In this document: positions 60,942 through 64,000 of the stretch, piece by piece
How positions within the stretch are numbered: position 1 is the stretch's first letter
How the letters are laid out: each line of letters opens with the position of its first letter
Source: Rapidithrix thailandica
GTDB taxonomy: Bacteria > Bacteroidota > Bacteroidia > Cytophagales > Flammeovirgaceae
NCBI RefSeq assembly: GCF_039710355.1
Contig: NZ_JBDKWZ010000014.1
Coordinates: 62,001-126,000, forward strand
Length of the DNA: 64,000 nucleotides
Reading direction: 5' to 3'
The notes under the pieces: model-generated
Told to the model about the DNA's origin: nothing
The model's database searches: none
What the model saw: only the letters and a program-made list of their open reading frames with translations
Program-made: the position numbers and the translations under genes

Positions 60942-60997
60942 GAAGTGGCTTACACGTATAGTTCTTGACCGAATATGGAATCAAAACCGGCTCATCA
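60942..60997. mobile_element. MITE family 1, left-end fragment
   Basis: GAAGTGGCTTACACGTATAG and TCTTGACCGAATATGGAATC continue to CTCATCA, matching the first 56 bp of the copy at 19221. No right end follows. Confidence 0.7.
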
Positions 60998-61083
60998 ATA
61001 CAAGTGATTGATGATAATAAGTTGTTTCCTTTGGAAGCTACCAATACTTAATTAATCGATAAGGCATATTTTATCGTCCGCAC

Positions 61084-62052
61084 ATGGATAACTATAGAAT
61101 ACAACAATTACTTGAAAAATACGATCGGCAAACGATTACACAAGAAGAATTAGCTGAGTTGGACCAATGGTACGATGCTTTTGATGAGCAACCGGACGAT
61201 GCACACTTGCGCAGTTTGCATACGCCTGTTAAGTATCGCTTGAAAGAGAAGATGTATGCTACGATTACAAAAACTGCCGGGGTGCCACAGAGGCGTTCAT
61301 TTGCCTTGATGCGATGGGCTGCCGGTATCCTCTTACTGATTACTTCTTCAATTTTGCTCTTTTTTTGGCAAAAAAACACGATTATCTCCAGTCTAGTAAA
61401 AGCTACTAATGTCACCGTAGCTGCTCCGAAAGGCAAGTTGGTGAAAAAAATATTGCCGGATGGGAGTCAGGTCACCCTGAATGCGGGAAGTACCTTGGTG
61501 TACAATCAATTTTTTCTGGGGGATGAGCGGAAAGTATTCTTGGATGGAGAAGGCTTTTTTAAAGTTACCAAAAACAAAAAGAAGCCTTTTGTGGTACAAA
61601 GTGGAGGCTTTCAGACCCGTGTACTAGGCACTTCTTTTTCCGTGAAATCTTTGCCGGAGTTGGATTTGTTTGAAGTAACGGTACAAACAGGTAAGGTACA
61701 AGTAGAAGGTAGAAATGAATTGTTAGCCAAATTGCTCCCAACACAGAGAATATCCATCCGTACGGGAAAACGGCCGGAACATTCTACGGTATATGGAAAA
61801 GAGTATATGCTATGGACAGAGGGAAAAATATATGTAGACAATCAGTCCTTGGAAGAAATTGCCTGGCGGTTTGAACAGCGTTACGGACAGAAAATTCTCA
61901 TAGAAGATCCTCTGTTAAAATCCTTGAGGTATACGGGTGATCTTACCGGGTTAAGTATCCCGCAAGCCTTGAAAATTATTAATGAAATTCACCCTTTTGA
62001 AATACATAGTACCCCAAGTGGTCCGGTTCATATCAGAAAACTGGAAAAGTAA
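61084..62052 (+). CDS. FecR family anti-sigma factor
   Basis: This 322-residue inner-membrane protein has an N-terminal cytosolic sigma-binding part (ITQEELAELDQWYDAFDE), a single transmembrane helix at residues ~77-97 (RWAAGILLLITSSILLFF), the periplasmic FecR domain (LPDGSQVTLNAGSTLVYN; VFLDGEGFFKVTKNKKKPFV) and a C-terminal DUF4974/STN-like part (SLEEIAWRFEQRYGQKILIE). It controls a FecI-type sigma, presumably the one at 54375, through a signal from the TonB receptor encoded next. MITE and leader elements lie upstream. Confidence 0.94.
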   Translation: MDNYRIQQLLEKYDRQTITQEELAELDQWYDAFDEQPDDAHLRSLHTPVKYRLKEKMYATITKTAGVPQRRSFALMRWAAGILLLITSSILLFFWQKNTIISSLVKATNVTVAAPKGKLVKKILPDGSQVTLNAGSTLVYNQFFLGDERKVFLDGEGFFKVTKNKKKPFVVQSGGFQTRVLGTSFSVKSLPELDLFEVTVQTGKVQVEGRNELLAKLLPTQRISIRTGKRPEHSTVYGKEYMLWTEGKIYVDNQSLEEIAWRFEQRYGQKILIEDPLLKSLRYTGDLTGLSIPQALKIINEIHPFEIHSTPSGPVHIRKLEK

Positions 62053-62442
62053 ACGGGACAATTTATAATTCAATTCTGTAAGGAACTGTATTACGATAGT
62101 AAATAAGCAATTGCACAAGCCTTTTCCGAATCCTGAAAAGATAAATTACGCGATTCATTATAAGTGTTTGATAGTGAAAATAGCAATTAATAGTTTGTGT
62201 ATCAGTGTTTTAATGGTGAGTTTCCGGAGGTCCGACCAACGATAACGAGCCAGAAAAAACACGCTCCCTTCTTTAAATTACCTCTGCGTTAAATCTCTCT
62301 TTTTATAATTAACAATTATACAATATTTCTGACCTGGGAAACCGGGCCCTTCCGGCAACTATGTTGAAAAATATTAGGTGCTCAAGACTCTTGTGCGATT
62401 GGCAATGGATTTTTCAAATCAAACTACTTAAAACAGAATAAA
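62053..62442. other. Intergenic region before receptor gene
   Basis: Between fecR and the receptor gene. It contains leader copy 3 (62309-62362). No other structure is evident. Confidence 0.4.
62309..62362 (+). promoter_or_regulatory. Conserved 54-nt leader, copy 3
   Basis: TTAACAATTATACAATATTT, CTGACCTGGGA and CCGGCAACTAT, 81 bases before the receptor ATG. It matches copy 1 in the first 31 bases with a single change. Confidence 0.7.
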
Positions 62443-64000
62443 ATGAGAAAAAAACTACTTTGTTGTGGAAAGGGGCTATTTACATTGCTCTTATTTTGCA
62501 TGCTCATCAACAAAGCATATCCTAACAAACAAAAGGATCATCCCTTAACGATTGAGAAAGAATCCAAGCCTGTGACCTTACAATGCAGTGCTTGTTCCCT
62601 GGAGGAAGTGTTGAAACAACTGGAGCAAGAGGCTCATGTGAAATTTTTCTATAAACAGGAAGATGTACAAGGTATAGCATTCCGGAACATTCACTTTAAA
62701 GAAACCGCATTAGACAAGCTTTTGACTTCTCTGCTGGTACCCCACAGGCTTACATATAAAGTCATTAACAATAGAATCGTCATCAAAAGAAAGGTGAATG
62801 TGCCCAAAGGGCGGGTAGAAGGAACCGTTTCGGACGGTGAAAACGGGGAACCTTTGACCGGGGCCACAGTATATATCCGTTCATTGGGTACCGGAAAAGC
62901 TACTGATGTAGACGGCAAGTTTTCCATGGAAGTACCGGAAGGAACTTATACCTTATTGGTTTCTTTTATTGGCTATCAATCAAAACAGATCACGGAGGTA
63001 AATGTGGTTAATAACAAGCCGCTGAATTTGGAAATTACCTTGATGCCTGACGAAAAACAATTGGAAGAAGTAGTCGTGGAAGCCGCCATCGATGTAGCTG
63101 CTGCGCCTGTGAAACAATCTACGGAAGTGACTATGGTTGAGGCAATCAAGGAAACTCCGGGAATTGCCACGGGCATATCTCATCAACAAATTTCCCGTTC
63201 TTTGGACCGGGATGCCGGACAGGTAGTGAAACGGGTAGCCGGAGTCAGTCTGATCGACCGCTTTATTCTGATCCGTGGTTTAAGCCCCCGGTATACTCCG
63301 GTGCTGGTTAATGGCCTGCCTGCTCCCAGTTCCGAGTCGGATCGCAGGGCTTTTAGCTTTGATTTGCTGCCATCCGGAGTGATCGATCAAGTATTTGTTC
63401 ATAAAAGTCCTTTGCCGTATTTGCCCAGTGGATTTGCGGGTGGGGTGGTACAGGTCAAAACGAAAAGTACCAATATTGCCCGGCACTTACGGCTAGGGGT
63501 TAGCGGACAATTTCGTAGCGGGGGGTCTTCCTTTGCTGACTATCAAACGTATGGCGAAAGTAGTTCCAACGACTGGCTGGCGGCCGGAGTAAAAGACCGG
63601 CGATGGAAAAACAGTAGTTTGTACGACCATAATTTTATCTTTCCGAAAGCGGAGGATTATCCACAAGAAAACAGAGCTTTGTTGGAAGATGTCAATTTTT
63701 CTAACCTGAAACAAAAACGTTATAATTTTGACAAACGCTTTAACCTGGAATATTACGACTCTTGGAGGTTCGGAAATGCCCGGCTTAATAGCCTGACTTC
63801 TGCTTTTTATACTCAGTCAGGCCGGTTTTCCCGAACGAAATACCAGTGGAGAGTGAATTACCGGAAAGCGGGTGAAAATAATGAATTGGAGAAATATATA
63901 GAACAGTCCTATACGGACTCCACATATACCCAAAATGTCCGGCTGGGTATTTTGCAAAACTTCACTTTGCTGTTGAACGACCGGCATCAACTCTCGTTTG
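62443..64000 (+). CDS. TonB-dependent receptor with STN domain (partial, runs off the end)
   Basis: The frame starts at MRKKLLCCGKGLFTLLLFCM (signal peptide) and is open to the window end (519 codons). In order: an STN domain (CSLEEVLKQLEQEAHVKFFY, NNRIVIKRK), a carboxypeptidase-like domain (VEGTVSDGENGEPLTGATVY, GKFSMEVPEGTYTLLVSFIG), and a TonB plug (RDAGQVVKRVAGVSLIDRFI, LIRGLSPRYTPVLVNGLPAP), then the first barrel strands. The STN domain signals to the adjacent FecR. The substrate, perhaps a siderophore or polymer, is unknown. Confidence 0.95.
   Translation, partial: MRKKLLCCGKGLFTLLLFCMLINKAYPNKQKDHPLTIEKESKPVTLQCSACSLEEVLKQLEQEAHVKFFYKQEDVQGIAFRNIHFKETALDKLLTSLLVPHRLTYKVINNRIVIKRKVNVPKGRVEGTVSDGENGEPLTGATVYIRSLGTGKATDVDGKFSMEVPEGTYTLLVSFIGYQSKQITEVNVVNNKPLNLEITLMPDEKQLEEVVVEAAIDVAAAPVKQSTEVTMVEAIKETPGIATGISHQQISRSLDRDAGQVVKRVAGVSLIDRFILIRGLSPRYTPVLVNGLPAPSSESDRRAFSFDLLPSGVIDQVFVHKSPLPYLPSGFAGGVVQVKTKSTNIARHLRLGVSGQFRSGGSSFADYQTYGESSSNDWLAAGVKDRRWKNSSLYDHNFIFPKAEDYPQENRALLEDVNFSNLKQKRYNFDKRFNLEYYDSWRFGNARLNSLTSAFYTQSGRFSRTKYQWRVNYRKAGENNELEKYIEQSYTDSTYTQNVRLGILQNFTLLLNDRHQLSF

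Noticed and set aside
1..64000. CRISPR array
   Set aside because: No evenly spaced identical repeats of 24-40 nt with unique spacers were found; repeated sequences here are dispersed elements or long direct repeats.

Overview
The window looks like chromosomal DNA of a Bacteroidota species, most likely from the Flavobacteriia side of the phylum. The evidence is a type IX secretion C-terminal sorting domain on a secreted protease, a GldH-like gliding-motility lipoprotein, a FecI/FecR/TonB-receptor locus with an STN-domain receptor, lipoproteins with IPT and YWTD-type repeats, AT-rich intergenic DNA, TTG starts, and TAnnTTTG-type -7 boxes. The organism assignment is inference; no rRNA or tRNA gene was seen.

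Region 1 (1-19.2 kb) holds small regulator/enzyme modules: AraC and YbhB; an SMR efflux pump divergent from HxlR; Lrp divergent from an EamA exporter plus an acetyltransferase; alpha/beta hydrolases, an SDR and a second AraC; MscS; an ArsR-AHSA1-DoxX-YdeI-VOC run; an NmrA-like protein; and Crp/Fnr with RidA. Decayed genes lie between them (pirin, GxxExxY, a 'GVRPALWL' protein tail).

Region 2 (19.2-43.4 kb) is an accessory zone. Nearly every gene is on the + strand, stands alone or in a pair, and is separated from the next by a short imperfect inverted repeat that ends in CCGTTG(TG). The cargo includes an OLD-family nuclease, a beta-helix lipoprotein, two unknown proteins, TetR with an epoxide-hydrolase-like protein, CocE, cupin, MarR with an S41 protease, a serine hydrolase, YcaQ and MepB, plus several pseudogenes. 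I read this as a candidate integron-like cassette array without a visible integrase. The zone also carries a MITE family with 15-17 bp terminal repeats and 3-bp target duplications, and two roughly 0.9-kb direct-repeat blocks 6.79 kb apart that contain a double hairpin built of GTGAAAA units.

Region 3 (43.4-54.1 kb) has two esterases, a PepSY-like protein, an SMP-30-like protein with a Crp/Fnr regulator, a PLP decarboxylase, a three-gene molybdenum hydroxylase operon (cytochrome c, 2Fe-2S subunit, molybdopterin subunit) and GldH.

Region 4 (54.2-64.0 kb) is an ECF sigma/FecR/TonB-receptor locus. Three lipoprotein genes, two of them a recent tandem duplication, separate the sigma gene from its anti-sigma gene. 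A conserved leader of about 54 nt occurs three times, with a possible fourth diverged copy. The receptor gene runs off the end of the window.
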